From Streptomyces sp. AJS327 (GTDB taxonomy: Bacteria; Actinomycetota; Actinomycetes; Streptomycetales; Streptomycetaceae): 64,000 nucleotides of DNA. The notes beneath the pieces were generated by a model. It was not told where the DNA came from. It saw only the letters and a program-made list of their open reading frames with translations, and did no database searches. Both the position numbers and the translations under genes were made by a program. Location: the NCBI RefSeq assembly GCF_013450295.1, contig NZ_SKBR01000001.1, positions 748,001-812,000 on the forward strand. The letters are read 5' to 3'. Positions 22,226-31,317 of this stretch are shown here, in pieces (the stretch's first letter is position 1; each line of letters opens with the position of its first letter).

Positions 22226-23047
22226 ATGGCACGCCGTGTACTCCCCTGGTCACACCGCGAGTACGCCGTTCCGGAGCCGCACCCCTCGGGTGCCCGCCCG
22301 CCGAAGATCCCCGGGGAACTGGTCCCGAACCACGTGGCGGTGGTGATGGACGGCAACGGCCGGTGGGCCAAGCAGCGGGGGCTGCCGCGCACCGAGGGCC
22401 ACAAGGTCGGCGAGGGCGTCGTCATGGACGTGCTCAAGGGCTGCCTGGAGATGGGGGTGCGGAACCTCTCCCTCTACGCCTTCTCCACGGAGAACTGGAA
22501 GCGCTCCCCGGAGGAGGTCCGCTTCCTGATGAACTTCAACCGGGACGTGATCCGCCGCCGCCGGGACGAGATGGACGCGCTGGGCATCCGCATCCGCTGG
22601 GTCGGCCGGATGCCGAGACTCTGGCGCTCGGTCGTCAGGGAACTCCAGGTCGCCCAGGAGCAGACCACCCGGAACGACGCCATGACCCTCTACTTCTGCG
22701 TCAACTACGGTGGCCGGGCCGAGATCGCCGACGCCGCCCGGGCCCTCGCGGAGGACGTCCGCTCCGGTCGCCTCGACCCGGCCAAGGTCACCGAGAAGAC
22801 CTTCGCCAAGTACCTCTACTACCCGGACATGCCGGACGTGGACCTGTTCCTCCGCCCCTCCGGGGAGCAGCGCACCTCCAACTACCTGATCTGGCAGAGC
22901 GCCTACGCCGAGATGGTCTACCAGGACGTCCTCTGGCCGGACTTCGACCGCCGGGACCTGTGGGCCGCCTGCCTGGACTACGCCCGCCGGGACCGCCGGT
23001 TCGGCGGCGCCGTGGCGGCCCCGGAGGAGACCGGAGCCGCCGGCTAG
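22226..23047 (+). CDS. uppS: Isoprenyl transferase (undecaprenyl diphosphate synthase family)
   Basis: A cis-prenyltransferase making the long-chain isoprenyl diphosphate that carries cell wall precursors. The 273-residue protein has the family's conserved regions: [16 protein letters not shown] (catalytic Asp 42), the GHKVGEG segment, [21 protein letters not shown], and the C-terminal [24 protein letters not shown]. The first 25 residues are an actinobacterial extension. It lies directly after recO. Product chain length cannot be judged from sequence. Confidence 0.95.
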   Translation: MARRVLPWSHREYAVPEPHPSGARPPKIPGELVPNHVAVVMDGNGRWAKQRGLPRTEGHKVGEGVVMDVLKGCLEMGVRNLSLYAFSTENWKRSPEEVRFLMNFNRDVIRRRRDEMDALGIRIRWVGRMPRLWRSVVRELQVAQEQTTRNDAMTLYFCVNYGGRAEIADAARALAEDVRSGRLDPAKVTEKTFAKYLYYPDMPDVDLFLRPSGEQRTSNYLIWQSAYAEMVYQDVLWPDFDRRDLWAACLDYARRDRRFGGAVAAPEETGAAG

Positions 23048-23106
23048 CCCCGGAGCGCCAGCGACCCCGGCCGGTCAGCGGCCTGGTGGGTGTGCGGCCT
23101 GGCCGG

Positions 23107-23862
23107 TCAGCGGGCGCGGCGCTGGAACAGCGCCGCGCACAGCGGCAGTGTGAGCAGCAACAGCCCCACGCACCAGGCCACCGCGGTCCAGGCGCTGTTC
23201 CCCACGGGCTGCCCCAGCAGCAGCGCCCGCAGCGACTCGATCACCGAGGTGACCGGCTGGTGCTGCGCGAAGCCGTGCAGCCAGCCGGGCATCGTCTCCA
23301 CCGGCACGAACGCGCTGCTCGGATACGGCAGGAACAGGACGAGGAAGGTGAACCCGCTGGCCGCCTCCACGGACCGGGCCAGCAGCCCGGCCGCCGCGCC
23401 CAGCCAGGAGAGCACGGTGACGTAGAGCAGCAGGACGGCGAGCGCCGCGCCCCACTCCAGCGGCCCGGCCTGCGGCCGGAAGCCGATGGCCAGGGCGACG
23501 GCCAGTACCACGAGGATGGCCAGTGTGTTCCGCACCAGGCTGGCGGCCACGTGCCCGGCCAGTACCGCGGTGGCGCTGGCGTCCATCGAGCGGAAGCGGT
23601 CGATGACCCCGGTCGTCATGTCGTTGGTGACGCTGGTGGCCGTCATCGAGGCGCCGTACCCCGAGCAGAGCACCAGCACCGCCGGGGCGACGTAGGTGAC
23701 GTAGGAGCCGGTGGTGTCCTCCAGGGCGCCGCCGAAGAGGTAGACGAACACCAGCATCAGCATCACCGGCAGCACCAGTGCGGTGATCAGCGCGTCCGGA
23801 TTGCGGAGGTTGAGCCGCACACCGCGGGCGGCGAACACGGGGTAGTCAGTGAGCCGGGCCAT
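23107..23862 (-). CDS. ABC-2 type drug exporter, membrane subunit (DrrB-like)
   Basis: A 251-residue membrane protein with about six hydrophobic segments and the ABC-2 pattern found in DrrB-type daunorubicin/antibiotic exporters. It has the typical LPVMLMLVFVYLFGGAL second segment, RFRSMD loop, and the PSSAFVPVETMPGWL motif before the last helices. Its start overlaps the ATPase gene's 3' end by 17 bases, so the two are translationally coupled. Substrate unknown. Confidence 0.9.
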   Translation of the reverse strand: MARLTDYPVFAARGVRLNLRNPDALITALVLPVMLMLVFVYLFGGALEDTTGSYVTYVAPAVLVLCSGYGASMTATSVTNDMTTGVIDRFRSMDASATAVLAGHVAASLVRNTLAILVVLAVALAIGFRPQAGPLEWGAALAVLLLYVTVLSWLGAAAGLLARSVEAASGFTFLVLFLPYPSSAFVPVETMPGWLHGFAQHQPVTSVIESLRALLLGQPVGNSAWTAVAWCVGLLLLTLPLCAALFQRRAR

Positions 23863-24898
23863 GCTGGGTCAACTCCAGGAAGACGTCGTCGAGGGTGGCG
23901 CCGCGGACGGCGAAGCGGGCGATGTCGCGGTGACCGGGGTCGAGTTCGTCGAGCAGCGCGCGTACCCCGGCGGCGCCGCCGTCCGTCGCCACCCCGAGCA
24001 GCAGCTCCTCCGGGGACGCGAACACCGCACGTTCGCCGAGCCGTTCGGCAACCGCCCGGTAGGCGTGCGGGTCGCTGAGGGTCAGGTCGAGCCGCTGGCC
24101 CGCCACCCGCTCCTTCAGCTCCCGTGGGGTGCCCTCGGCGACCAGCCGCCCCTGGTCGAGCAGGGCGACGTGGTCGGCGAGCTGGTCGGCCTCCTCCAGG
24201 TACTGCGTGGTCAGGAAGATCGTCACGCCCGACTCGGCCAGCCCGCCCACCAGTCGCCACATCGCGCGGCGCCCACGCGGGTCGAGCCCCGTGGTCGGCT
24301 CGTCCAGGAAGACCACCTCGGGCGCCCCGGTGAGCCCGGCCGCGATGTCCAGTCGGCGCCGCATACCGCCCGAGTACGTCGCCACCCGGCGGCCGGCCGC
24401 CTCCCGCAGGTCGAACCGGGCCAGCAGTTCGGTGGCCCGGGCGGCGGCGGTCGCCCGGTCGGCGCCGACCAGCCGGGCCATCATGCGCAGGTTCTCCTCG
24501 CCGGTCTGCTCCTCGTCGAGCGCCGCGTACTGCCCGGTGAGGCTGAGGGCGCGGCGGGCGCGGGACCGCTCGGCCACCACGTCGAAGCCCGCCACCCGGG
24601 CCCGCCCCGCGTCGGCGCGGGTGAGCGTGGTCAGGATCCGGACGGTGGTGGTCTTGCCCGCGCCGTTCTGGCCCAGCAGCGCGAAGACCCCGCCGCGTCG
24701 CACCCGCAGGTCCAGCCCGTCCAGCACGGCCCTGCCGCCGTAGGACTTGCGCAGCCCCCGCGTCTCGATCGCCCAGTCCGCGGGCCCGTTCGCCCCCGGG
24801 TGCCCAGCCCGGCTCACCCCCGGGTTCGCGGTCTGGTTCCGTGCCTGGTCCGTCGCCCGGTCCCCCGGCGGCGCACCGGCCGCTGACACGTGTCGCAT
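23846..24898 (-). CDS. ABC drug exporter, ATP-binding subunit (DrrA-like)
   Basis: A 350-residue cytoplasmic ATPase. Walker A is GQNGAGKTTT, the ABC signature is YSGGMRRRLDIA, and Walker B is VVFLDEPTTGLDP. The C-terminal extension (about 250-350), ending in TLDDVFLELT, is typical of DrrA-type drug exporters. About 35 low-complexity residues precede the domain. The ATG at 24898 faces the tetR-type gene across 96 bases containing three operator-like repeats. The pair with the permease most likely exports a drug or own metabolite and is induced through that regulator; this is inference from arrangement. Confidence 0.92.
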   Translation of the reverse strand: MRHVSAAGAPPGDRATDQARNQTANPGVSRAGHPGANGPADWAIETRGLRKSYGGRAVLDGLDLRVRRGGVFALLGQNGAGKTTTVRILTTLTRADAGRARVAGFDVVAERSRARRALSLTGQYAALDEEQTGEENLRMMARLVGADRATAAARATELLARFDLREAAGRRVATYSGGMRRRLDIAAGLTGAPEVVFLDEPTTGLDPRGRRAMWRLVGGLAESGVTIFLTTQYLEEADQLADHVALLDQGRLVAEGTPRELKERVAGQRLDLTLSDPHAYRAVAERLGERAVFASPEELLLGVATDGGAAGVRALLDELDPGHRDIARFAVRGATLDDVFLELTQHGPAH

Positions 24899-24916
24899 CG
24901 AACTCCACCCCTCTCC

Positions 24917-24972
24917 GCGTATCTCGTACGCGTAACTGTGTATGCCGTACACGTTACTGCGTATGCTATACA
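24917..24972. promoter_or_regulatory. Three operator-like repeats at 21-base spacing between exporter and TetR gene
   Basis: In the divergent promoter region the cores TATCTCGTA (24920), TATGCCGTA (24941) and TATGCTATA (24962) recur every 21 bases, two helical turns. The second and third units are near-identical 21-mers. Each unit is an inverted repeat: GTGTA-5-TACAC at 24938-24952 and GTAT-3-ATAC at 24961-24971. The region is AT-richer than its surroundings. Binding by the adjacent TetR protein to repress both directions is the natural reading. Confidence 0.7.
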
Positions 24973-24994
24973 CACTCCGAGAGGTGAATGCCAC

Positions 24995-25858
24995 ATGGGG
25001 AGCACACAGCGACCGAGGACCGGATCGTCCGGACTGCCGCCGGGGGTTGAGGCGGCCTGGGGTCTGCGGGAGCGTCCGGGCAAGGGCCCCGCGCGCGGGG
25101 TCGACCTGCCGCGGGTGGTGCACGCGGCCGTGGAGATCGCCGCCGAGGAGGGCCTGTCCGCGGTCTCGATGAGCCGGGTCGCCTCCGAGGTGGGCGTCTC
25201 CACCATGGCGCTCTACCGGTACGTCTCCGGCAAGGACGAACTGCTGATCCTGATGGAGGACGCCGCCTTCGACGCGTCCCCGCCGGGCCCACCGCCCGGG
25301 GAGGGCTGGCGGGAGGGGCTTAGTCAGTGGGCGCGCGCCTACCGGAAGGTGCTCTGGCGGCACAAGTGGATCATGCGGATCCCGGTCAGCACCCCGCCGG
25401 TTTCCCCCACCGGCGTCGCGTGGATGGAGCACGGCCTGCGCTACCTGCGGCGTACCGGGCTCGGTGGCGAGGAACAGCTCGCCACCCTGATGCTGCTCAG
25501 CGGGTTCGTGCGCAGCCACGTCTCCCTGGCCGCCGACATGGAGGCGGCGACCGGCGGCGGCCGGGAACGGCAGGAACAGGCCGAGGCCCACTACTGGGAG
25601 CTGCTCGCGCGGCTCACCCGCGGGGGCCACTACCCCGCGATCACCGCGCTGCTGGAGTCCGGGCTGGCCGTCCGGCCCACGCCGGACGGGGAGGCCGCGG
25701 CGCCCACGGAGACGGACCGGGCCGCCGGGGACGCCGGGGTGGAGGAGGAGTTCGACCCGTCCTTCGACTTCGGGCTCGCCATCATCCTGGACGGCATCGA
25801 GGCGCGGGAGGCGCGGGCGGCCACCCGCTCCGCTCCGGACGGCGCGGACGGCCGGTGA
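24995..25858 (+). CDS. TetR family transcriptional regulator
   Basis: A 287-residue TetR/AcrR repressor with a TetR_C_1-like ligand domain. The helix-turn-helix lies at about 52-95 (VEIAAEEGLSAVSMSRVASEVGV then TMALYRYVSGKDELL). The C-terminal part has the WRHKWIMRIPVS and GGHYPAITALL segments seen in regulators next to drug exporters. ATG 24995 has a GAGGTG site; upstream in-frame starts would translate the operator repeats and are rejected. It is divergent from the DrrAB-like exporter and probably represses it and itself until a ligand binds. Confidence 0.9.
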   Translation: MGSTQRPRTGSSGLPPGVEAAWGLRERPGKGPARGVDLPRVVHAAVEIAAEEGLSAVSMSRVASEVGVSTMALYRYVSGKDELLILMEDAAFDASPPGPPPGEGWREGLSQWARAYRKVLWRHKWIMRIPVSTPPVSPTGVAWMEHGLRYLRRTGLGGEEQLATLMLLSGFVRSHVSLAADMEAATGGGRERQEQAEAHYWELLARLTRGGHYPAITALLESGLAVRPTPDGEAAAPTETDRAAGDAGVEEEFDPSFDFGLAIILDGIEAREARAATRSAPDGADGR

Positions 25859-25869
25859 ACCCCCGGTCT

Positions 25870-25892
25870 GAACCCGGCGAATCCCCGGGTTC
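25870..25892. terminator. Hairpin between convergent tetR-type gene and zur
   Basis: An 8-base-pair stem (25870-25877 with 25885-25892) and 7-base loop just past the TetR gene stop. It is followed by further GC-rich inverted repeats up to the zur stop, and may serve both strands. Confidence 0.5.
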
Positions 25893-25988
25893 GGATCGTC
25901 GGGGGCCGCCCGGGCCGAACTCCCGGACGTCGCCCGGGCGATGGCCCCGGGCGGCGGGTGTCCCGGGCCGGGGCCCGGGCGGGCGGGG

Positions 25989-26402
25989 TCAGCGCTGGGC
26001 CGAGCACTCCCCGCAGGTACCAAAGATCTCCACGGTGTGACCGACGTCGACGAAACCGTGCTCGGCGGCGACCGACTCCGCCCACTTCTCCACGGCCGGA
26101 CCCTCCACCTCGACCGCCTTGCCGCACCGGCGGCAGACCAGATGGTGGTGGTGGTCGTCGCTGTGGCAGCGTCGGTAGACCGCCTCGCCCTCGTCGGTGC
26201 GGAGCACGTCCACCTCACCGGCGTCGGCCAGGGACTGGAGGGTGCGGTAGACGGTGGTCAGACCCACCGAGTCGCCCCGGTGCTTCAGCATGTCGTGCAG
26301 TTCCTGCGCGCTGCGGAACTCCTCGACCTCGGCAAGAGCGGCCGACACGGCGGCCCGCTGCCGGGTGGACCGGCCGCGTACGGGGGGGCCTGCTGTGACC
26401 AC
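25989..26402 (-). CDS. zur: Zinc uptake regulator Zur (Fur family)
   Basis: A 137-residue zinc-responsive repressor. The DNA-binding winged helix holds SAQELHDMLKH and GLTTVYRTLQSLADAGEVD. The HHHHLVCRRCGK run and C-terminal CGEC provide structural and sensory zinc sites. The GTG at 26402 with a GGAG site gives the start VVTAGPPVRG, matching known streptomycete Zur proteins. It is the last gene of a znuA-znuC-znuB-zur run; two Zur-box-like palindromes upstream of znuA suggest that it represses the uptake genes when zinc is plentiful. Confidence 0.93.
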   Translation of the reverse strand: MVTAGPPVRGRSTRQRAAVSAALAEVEEFRSAQELHDMLKHRGDSVGLTTVYRTLQSLADAGEVDVLRTDEGEAVYRRCHSDDHHHHLVCRRCGKAVEVEGPAVEKWAESVAAEHGFVDVGHTVEIFGTCGECSAQR

Positions 26403-26475
26403 GCGCTGACTCCTTCGTTCGTCGCACGACGGGCTGGCGCGGCCCATTGTGCCAGGCACACCCCTTGTGCGGTCA

Positions 26476-27468
26476 TTACACCGGTGTATTGCTACCGGTA
26501 CCCCCGGGCGTCGCGCCCCCGCCGGGCCCCGCCCCGGCCGCCACCGGGCGCCCTGTCATCCCGGCCACCCCGGCCGCCACCGGCTCCCCACCGCCTGCCG
26601 CGGACGGTTCCGCGCCCTCCGGACCGGGCGACCCGTCCCGCGTGCTCCGGCCCGCCAGCCATCGGGCGAGCGGCGCCGCCACGATGGTGACCAGCGCGAA
26701 CAGCGCGATAGCCAGCAGCACGATGCTGGCGCCCGGCGGGACGTCCGCGTGGTACGCGGTCACGGTGCCGGAGAGGGTCACCAGCACCCCGCCGCCCACC
26801 GAGGCGGCCAGCGTCATCGCGAAGCCCCGGGTGACCTGCTGCGCCGTCGCCACCGGGATCACCATCAGGGCGCTGACCAGCAGCAGCCCGACGACCCGCA
26901 TCGCCACCGTCACCGTCACCGCGGCCATCACCGCGAGCACCAGGTTCAGCAGCCGCACCGGCAGCCCGGTGACCCGGGCGAACTCCTCGTCCTGGCAGAT
27001 CGCGAAGAGCTGACGGCGTAGCCCCAGCGAGACGGCCAGCACCACGGCCGACAGCACCACGATCGCGGTGATGTCGCTCTCCGAGACGGTGGTGACGGAA
27101 CCGAAGAGGTAGGTGGTGAGGCTGGCGTTGGAGCCGGTGGGCGAGAGGTTGATGATCATGACGCCGCCCGCCATGCCGCCGTAGAACAGCATCGCCAGCG
27201 CGAGGTCCCCGCGCGCCTTGCCGTACCAGCGGATCAGCTCCATCGCGACGGCGCCGAACGAGGCGACCAGCACCGCCATCCACACCGGGTTGGCGTTCAG
27301 CAGGAAGCCGAGCGCGACACCGGTCAGCGCGACGTGCCCGATGCCGTCCCCCATGATCGCCTGCCGCCGCTGCACCAGGTAGATCCCGACCGCCGGGGCG
27401 GCGATCCCCACCAGCACCGCGGCGAGCAGCGCCCGCTGCATGAAGGGGTACTCCAGTAGCTCGATCAC
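26476..27468 (-). CDS. znuB: Zinc ABC transporter permease ZnuB
   Basis: A 330-residue ABC-3 family membrane subunit with about eight hydrophobic segments. The family pattern IMGDGIGHVALTGVALG and the VSALMVIPVATAQQ segment are visible. The last 65 residues (after RWLAGRST) are a disordered Gly/Ala/Pro-rich tail. Translation starts at GTG 27468, overlapping the znuC stop (GTGA), so the two are coupled. It works with ZnuC and ZnuA to import zinc. Confidence 0.92.
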   Translation of the reverse strand: MIELLEYPFMQRALLAAVLVGIAAPAVGIYLVQRRQAIMGDGIGHVALTGVALGFLLNANPVWMAVLVASFGAVAMELIRWYGKARGDLALAMLFYGGMAGGVMIINLSPTGSNASLTTYLFGSVTTVSESDITAIVVLSAVVLAVSLGLRRQLFAICQDEEFARVTGLPVRLLNLVLAVMAAVTVTVAMRVVGLLLVSALMVIPVATAQQVTRGFAMTLAASVGGGVLVTLSGTVTAYHADVPPGASIVLLAIALFALVTIVAAPLARWLAGRSTRDGSPGPEGAEPSAAGGGEPVAAGVAGMTGRPVAAGAGPGGGATPGGTGSNTPV

Positions 27469-28340
27469 GCGTCCACTCCTCTCCGCGGGAACCCCACCTC
27501 GCCGACCCGGAGGCCGGTGGCTGCCAGCGCGCCGTCGTCCGGCGCGGCCTCGTGTGGATGGCAGGCGAGGTCGTGCAGCTGCTCGGGGTGCTCGACCCGC
27601 TCGACGAGCCCGTCCCGGAGCACCACCGACCGGTCGATCAGCGGGGCGAGCGGCCCGAGTTCGTGCAGGACGAACAGCAGCGAGACGCCCTCCGCGCGGC
27701 GCTCGCGCAGCGCGTCGGCGAGGACCCGCTGGCTGGCCAGGTCGATGCCGGTGAGCGGCTCGTCCATGATCAGCAGTTCCGGTTCGCCCGCGAGCGCGCG
27801 GGCTATCAGCACCCGCTGGTGCTGCCCGCCGGAGAGCGCGTGGACCGGGTCCCGCTCCCGCCCGGCCATGTCCACCAGCTCCAGCGCGTGCCGCACGGCC
27901 CGCTTGTCGGCCCGGCCCAGCGGGCGCAGCCCCCGTCGGCCGAGGCGCCCGGAGGACACCACCTCCCGCACGGTCGCCGGGACCCCGGACGCCGCCGTCG
28001 AGCGCTGCGGGACGTAGCCGACGCGGCGCCAGTCGCGGAAGCGCCCCGGCCCGGTGAGCGGCGCCCCGAACAGCCGCAGCTCGCCCCCGCTGATCGGGGT
28101 CTGGCCGATGACCGCCCGGATCGTGGTCGACTTGCCGGAGCCGTTGGCGCCCAGCAGCGCGACGGCCTCCCCGGCGCCCACGGACAGGTCGACGCCGCGC
28201 AGCACCGGACGGGTCCCGAGGGTGGCGGTCACCCCGCGCAGCGCGATGACCGGCGTCGCGGGGCCGGAACCGTCAAGCGGGGCCGGGCGCTGCTCCTCGC
28301 GTGGTGTCCCGGTGTCCGGGCTGGCCGTGGTGCGGGCCAT
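27465..28340 (-). CDS. znuC: Zinc ABC transporter ATPase ZnuC
   Basis: A 291-residue ABC ATPase. Walker A is LLGANGSGKST, the signature is LSGGQHQRVLIARAL, and Walker B is ELLIMDEPLTGID followed by the switch His in FVLHELG. The ATG at 28340 follows GGAGGCGAGG; a longer start is rejected. It lies between znuA (101-base gap) and znuB (4-base overlap) and provides energy for zinc import. Confidence 0.93.
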   Translation of the reverse strand: MARTTASPDTGTPREEQRPAPLDGSGPATPVIALRGVTATLGTRPVLRGVDLSVGAGEAVALLGANGSGKSTTIRAVIGQTPISGGELRLFGAPLTGPGRFRDWRRVGYVPQRSTAASGVPATVREVVSSGRLGRRGLRPLGRADKRAVRHALELVDMAGRERDPVHALSGGQHQRVLIARALAGEPELLIMDEPLTGIDLASQRVLADALRERRAEGVSLLFVLHELGPLAPLIDRSVVLRDGLVERVEHPEQLHDLACHPHEAAPDDGALAATGLRVGEVGFPRRGVDA

Positions 28341-28441
28341 CCTCGCCTCCCGTGGATCGTCGTACGGGTCGCGGTCAGGGGTGTGCGGTGCCGGGGGACG
28401 GCCGGTGGCCGTGCCGGGTGGCGGGGCGCCGCCCGGCACGG

Positions 28442-29494
28442 TCACCTGGCGCCCAGCGCGGTCTGGAGCGCCATCAGGTTCTGCCGCATCACGGAGAGGT
28501 AGTCCTGCTTCTTCTCCTTGTTCACGCCCTCCAGCGGGTTGAGGACGGCGGTTTTCAGCCCCAGGTCGTCGGCGAGGGTCCGGGCGGTCCTGTCGCTGGC
28601 GCCCGAGGCGAAGAAGACGGTGTCGACGCCGTCCCCGCCGTCGCCGCCCTTCTTCCCGCCCTTCGCGATGCGGTGCAGCTCCTTCATCCGCGCGGGGCTC
28701 GGCTCGGACTCCGGGTCGAGCCCGCTGACCGCCTCCTCGCGCAGGTGGTAGCGGTCGGCGAAGTGCCCGAAGGCGGCGTGCGTGGTGATGAAGGTGTCGG
28801 AGGTGCGGTCCTTCAGACCCTTCTCGATGTCCTTGTCGAGCTGGTTGAGCCGCTTGACGAGCGCGGCGGTGTTCGCCCGGTAGTCGTCGGCGTGGTCCGG
28901 GTCGGCCTTGGCCAGCTCCTTGCCGACGCCCTTGGCGACCTCGGCGTAGCGCACGGGATTCAGCCAGATGTGCGGATCGTCGGCGCCCCCGTCGTGCGCG
29001 TGGTCGTGGTCGCCGTGTTCGTCCCCGCCGTGGTCGCCGTGCTCATGCTCGCCGTGGTCGTGGCCCTTGTCCGAGTCCTCGTGGTCGGCGGAGTCGTCGT
29101 GGTCGTCGGAGTGCTTCGGGTCGCCGTCGGTCCGGGAGGTGAAGGAGGTCGCCTCGGCGGTGTGCTCGGCGCCCGACTGCTCGACCGCCTCGTCCACGGC
29201 GGGCTGGAGCCCCTTGAGGTAGACGACCAGGTCCGCCTCGCTGAGCTGTCCGGTCTGCTTCGGGCTCAGCTCCAGGTCATGTGGTTCCTCGCCGGGCTTG
29301 GTGAGGGTGCTGACCGAGACGTGCTCGCCGCCGATCTCATGGGCGAGGAACTCCATGGGGTAGAACGACGCGACGACACTGACCTTGCCGTCGTCGCCGC
29401 CGGGGCCGTCCCCGCAGGCCGACAGGGTGAGGACCCCCAGGCCGAGGGCGGTGGCCGCGGCGGCCGGGCGTATCAGGTGGCGTCTGATGTTCAT
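28442..29494 (-). CDS. znuA: Zinc-binding lipoprotein ZnuA
   Basis: The extracellular zinc-binding component, 350 residues, anchored as a lipoprotein: signal peptide with lipobox LTLSAC (Cys about 27). The metal-site His residues are in KPGEEPHDLE, DPHIWLNPVR and THAAFGHFADRY. Between them is a long Asp/His-rich loop (about residues 115-165, alternating DHD, HEHGDHGG) typical of zinc rather than manganese binding proteins. The ATG at 29494 overlaps a Zur box by one base, so the mRNA may be nearly leaderless. It is the first gene of the znu-zur run and divergent from glyS. Confidence 0.95.
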   Translation of the reverse strand: MNIRRHLIRPAAAATALGLGVLTLSACGDGPGGDDGKVSVVASFYPMEFLAHEIGGEHVSVSTLTKPGEEPHDLELSPKQTGQLSEADLVVYLKGLQPAVDEAVEQSGAEHTAEATSFTSRTDGDPKHSDDHDDSADHEDSDKGHDHGEHEHGDHGGDEHGDHDHAHDGGADDPHIWLNPVRYAEVAKGVGKELAKADPDHADDYRANTAALVKRLNQLDKDIEKGLKDRTSDTFITTHAAFGHFADRYHLREEAVSGLDPESEPSPARMKELHRIAKGGKKGGDGGDGVDTVFFASGASDRTARTLADDLGLKTAVLNPLEGVNKEKKQDYLSVMRQNLMALQTALGAR

Positions 29495-29531
29495 GACACT
29501 CATTTTCACTGTAGTTGGAAACGATTGTCAA
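29494..29531 (-). promoter_or_regulatory. znuA promoter with two Zur boxes
   Basis: Read on the minus strand, TGACAATCGTTTCCA (29530-29516) and TGAAAATGAGTGTCA (29508-29494) both fit the streptomycete Zur box pattern TGAAAATNATTTTCA, with centres 22 bases apart. A -35-like TTGACA (29531-29526) overlaps the first box. The second reaches the znuA start codon, so Zur bound at both would cover the whole promoter. Confidence 0.8.
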
Positions 29532-29575
29532 CTGGGGTTCGCTCTGGTACGCCGCCTGATCGTTCCGGTACCGAT

Positions 29576-29606
29576 TTGATCCGCCCCCCGTGGCTCTCGG
29601 TAATCT
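29576..29606 (+). promoter_or_regulatory. Likely glyS promoter
   Basis: TTGATC at 29576-29581 and TAATCT at 29601-29606 with a 19-base spacer fit a primary sigma-factor promoter about 35 bases before the glyS start codon. The spacer is slightly long. Confidence 0.5.
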
Positions 29607-29640
29607 GAGGTATTCCGTCGTCGTTGATGAAGAGAGCACT

Positions 29641-31023
29641 GTGGCCGCCGACAAGATCGACACCATCGTCAGCCTGAGCAAGCGCCGTGGCTTCGTGTAC
29701 CCGTGCAGTGAGATCTACGGTGGTCAGCGCGCCGCCTGGGACTACGGACCGCTCGGCGTGGAGCTCAAGGAGAACATCAAGCGCCAGTGGTGGCGCTCCA
29801 TGGTCGTCTCCCGCGACGATGTCGTCGGTATCGACTCCTCGGTGATCCTGGCGCCGGAGGTCTGGCAGGCCTCCGGCCACGTCGCGACCTTCACCGACCC
29901 GCTCACCGAGTGCACCTCGTGCCACAAGCGCTACCGCGCCGACCACCTGGAGGAGGCGTACGAGGCCAAGCACGGGCGCGCCCCGGAGCACGGCCTCGCC
30001 GACGTCAACTGCCCGCACTGCGGCAACAAGGGCGGCTTCACCGAGCCCAAGCAGTTCTCCGGCCTGCTCAGCACCCACCTGGGCCCCACCCAGGACTCCG
30101 GCTCGCTGACCTACCTGCGGCCCGAGACGGCCCAGGGCATCTTCACCAACTTCGCCGCCGTCCAGCAGACCTCGCGCAAGAAGCCGCCGTTCGGCATCGC
30201 GCAGATGGGCAAGTCCTTCCGGAACGAGATCACTCCGGGCAACTTCATCTTCCGCACGCGCGAGTTCGAGCAGATGGAGATGGAGTTCTTCGTCAAGCCG
30301 GGCGAGGACGAGGAGTGGCACGAGTACTGGATGGCCCAGCGCTGGGCCTGGTACCTCGACCTCGGCATCCGCGAGGAGAACATCCGCTGGTACGAGCACC
30401 CCAGCGAGAAGCTGTCGCACTACTCGAAGCGCACCGCCGACATCGAGTACCGCTTCAACTTCGGCGGCCAGGAGTTCTCCGAGCTGGAGGGCGTCGCCAA
30501 CCGCACGGACTTCGACCTCACCGCGCACTCCCAAGCGTCCGGGCAGGACCTCTCCTACTTCGACCAGGAGGCGGGCGAGCGCTGGGTGCCGTACGTCATC
30601 GAACCGGCCGCCGGCGTGAACCGCGCGATGCTCGCCTTCATGCTCGACGCCTACGTCGAGGACGAGGCCCCCAACGCCAAGGGCAAGCTGGAGAAGCGCA
30701 CCGTGATGCGGCTCGACCCGCGGCTCGCCCCGGTCAAGGTCGCCGTGCTGCCGCTCTCCCGGAACGAGCAGCTCTCCCCGAAGGCCCGCGGTCTGGCCAC
30801 GGCGCTCCGCAGGAACTGGAACATCGAGTTCGACGACGCGGGCGCCATCGGCCGCCGCTACCGTCGGCAGGACGAGATCGGCACCCCGTTCTGCGTCACC
30901 GTCGACTTCGACACCCTGGACGACAACGCCGTGACCGTCCGCGAGCGGGACACCATGAAGCAGGAGCGGGTCTCGCTGGACCAGGTCGAGAGCTACCTCG
31001 GCGGCCGGCTGCTCGGCTGCTGA
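29641..31023 (+). CDS. glyS: Glycyl-tRNA synthetase (alpha2 type)
   Basis: A class II aminoacyl-tRNA synthetase that charges tRNA-Gly, 460 residues. Motif 2 (SFRNEITP) and motif 3 ([16 protein letters not shown]) are present, with zinc-like Cys pairs CTSCHK and CPHCGNKGG in the insertion. The C-terminal anticodon-binding domain begins near [13 protein letters not shown]. The GTG at 29641 gives the usual start [11 protein letters not shown]; the frame extends upstream without a better start. It is a single-gene unit facing dus. Confidence 0.97.
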   Translation: MAADKIDTIVSLSKRRGFVYPCSEIYGGQRAAWDYGPLGVELKENIKRQWWRSMVVSRDDVVGIDSSVILAPEVWQASGHVATFTDPLTECTSCHKRYRADHLEEAYEAKHGRAPEHGLADVNCPHCGNKGGFTEPKQFSGLLSTHLGPTQDSGSLTYLRPETAQGIFTNFAAVQQTSRKKPPFGIAQMGKSFRNEITPGNFIFRTREFEQMEMEFFVKPGEDEEWHEYWMAQRWAWYLDLGIREENIRWYEHPSEKLSHYSKRTADIEYRFNFGGQEFSELEGVANRTDFDLTAHSQASGQDLSYFDQEAGERWVPYVIEPAAGVNRAMLAFMLDAYVEDEAPNAKGKLEKRTVMRLDPRLAPVKVAVLPLSRNEQLSPKARGLATALRRNWNIEFDDAGAIGRRYRRQDEIGTPFCVTVDFDTLDDNAVTVRERDTMKQERVSLDQVESYLGGRLLGC

Positions 31024-31317
31024 CCCCGGGCGCGGCCCGGCAGCCGCGCGCCGCGCACGGGGGCGGTCCCACGGGGCCGCCCCCTTCGGCTGCCCGCGCC
31101 CGGCGGGCGCTCGTGCCTGCCCGCGCCCGGCGGGCGCGGGCGTATGCGCCACCGGCGGATGCGCCACAATGGGAGGTCGGCCGCCGCCCGGAGGTCCGGG
31201 CCCGAGCCCGTCCGCGAGGGCGGACCGTCCGCGCGGGCGGGGCCCCGCCCCGGGACGGTCAGGGGCCTCAGGAGTGGGCCGGGACAGCCCGGCCGGAACG
31301 TCCAGGAGAGTCATCGC
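31024..31317. other. Intergenic region between glyS and dus with direct repeats
   Basis: Apart from the glyS terminator (31059-31084), this 294-base gap has a perfect 21-base direct repeat at 31090-31110 and 31117-31137. Each copy contains its own GCCCGC/GCGGGC inverted repeat, so it may add further hairpins. No extra gene is supported. Confidence 0.5.
31059..31084 (+). terminator. Hairpin terminator after glyS
   Basis: A GC-rich stem of about ten base pairs (31059-31068 with 31075-31084), 35 bases past the glyS stop. Confidence 0.65.
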
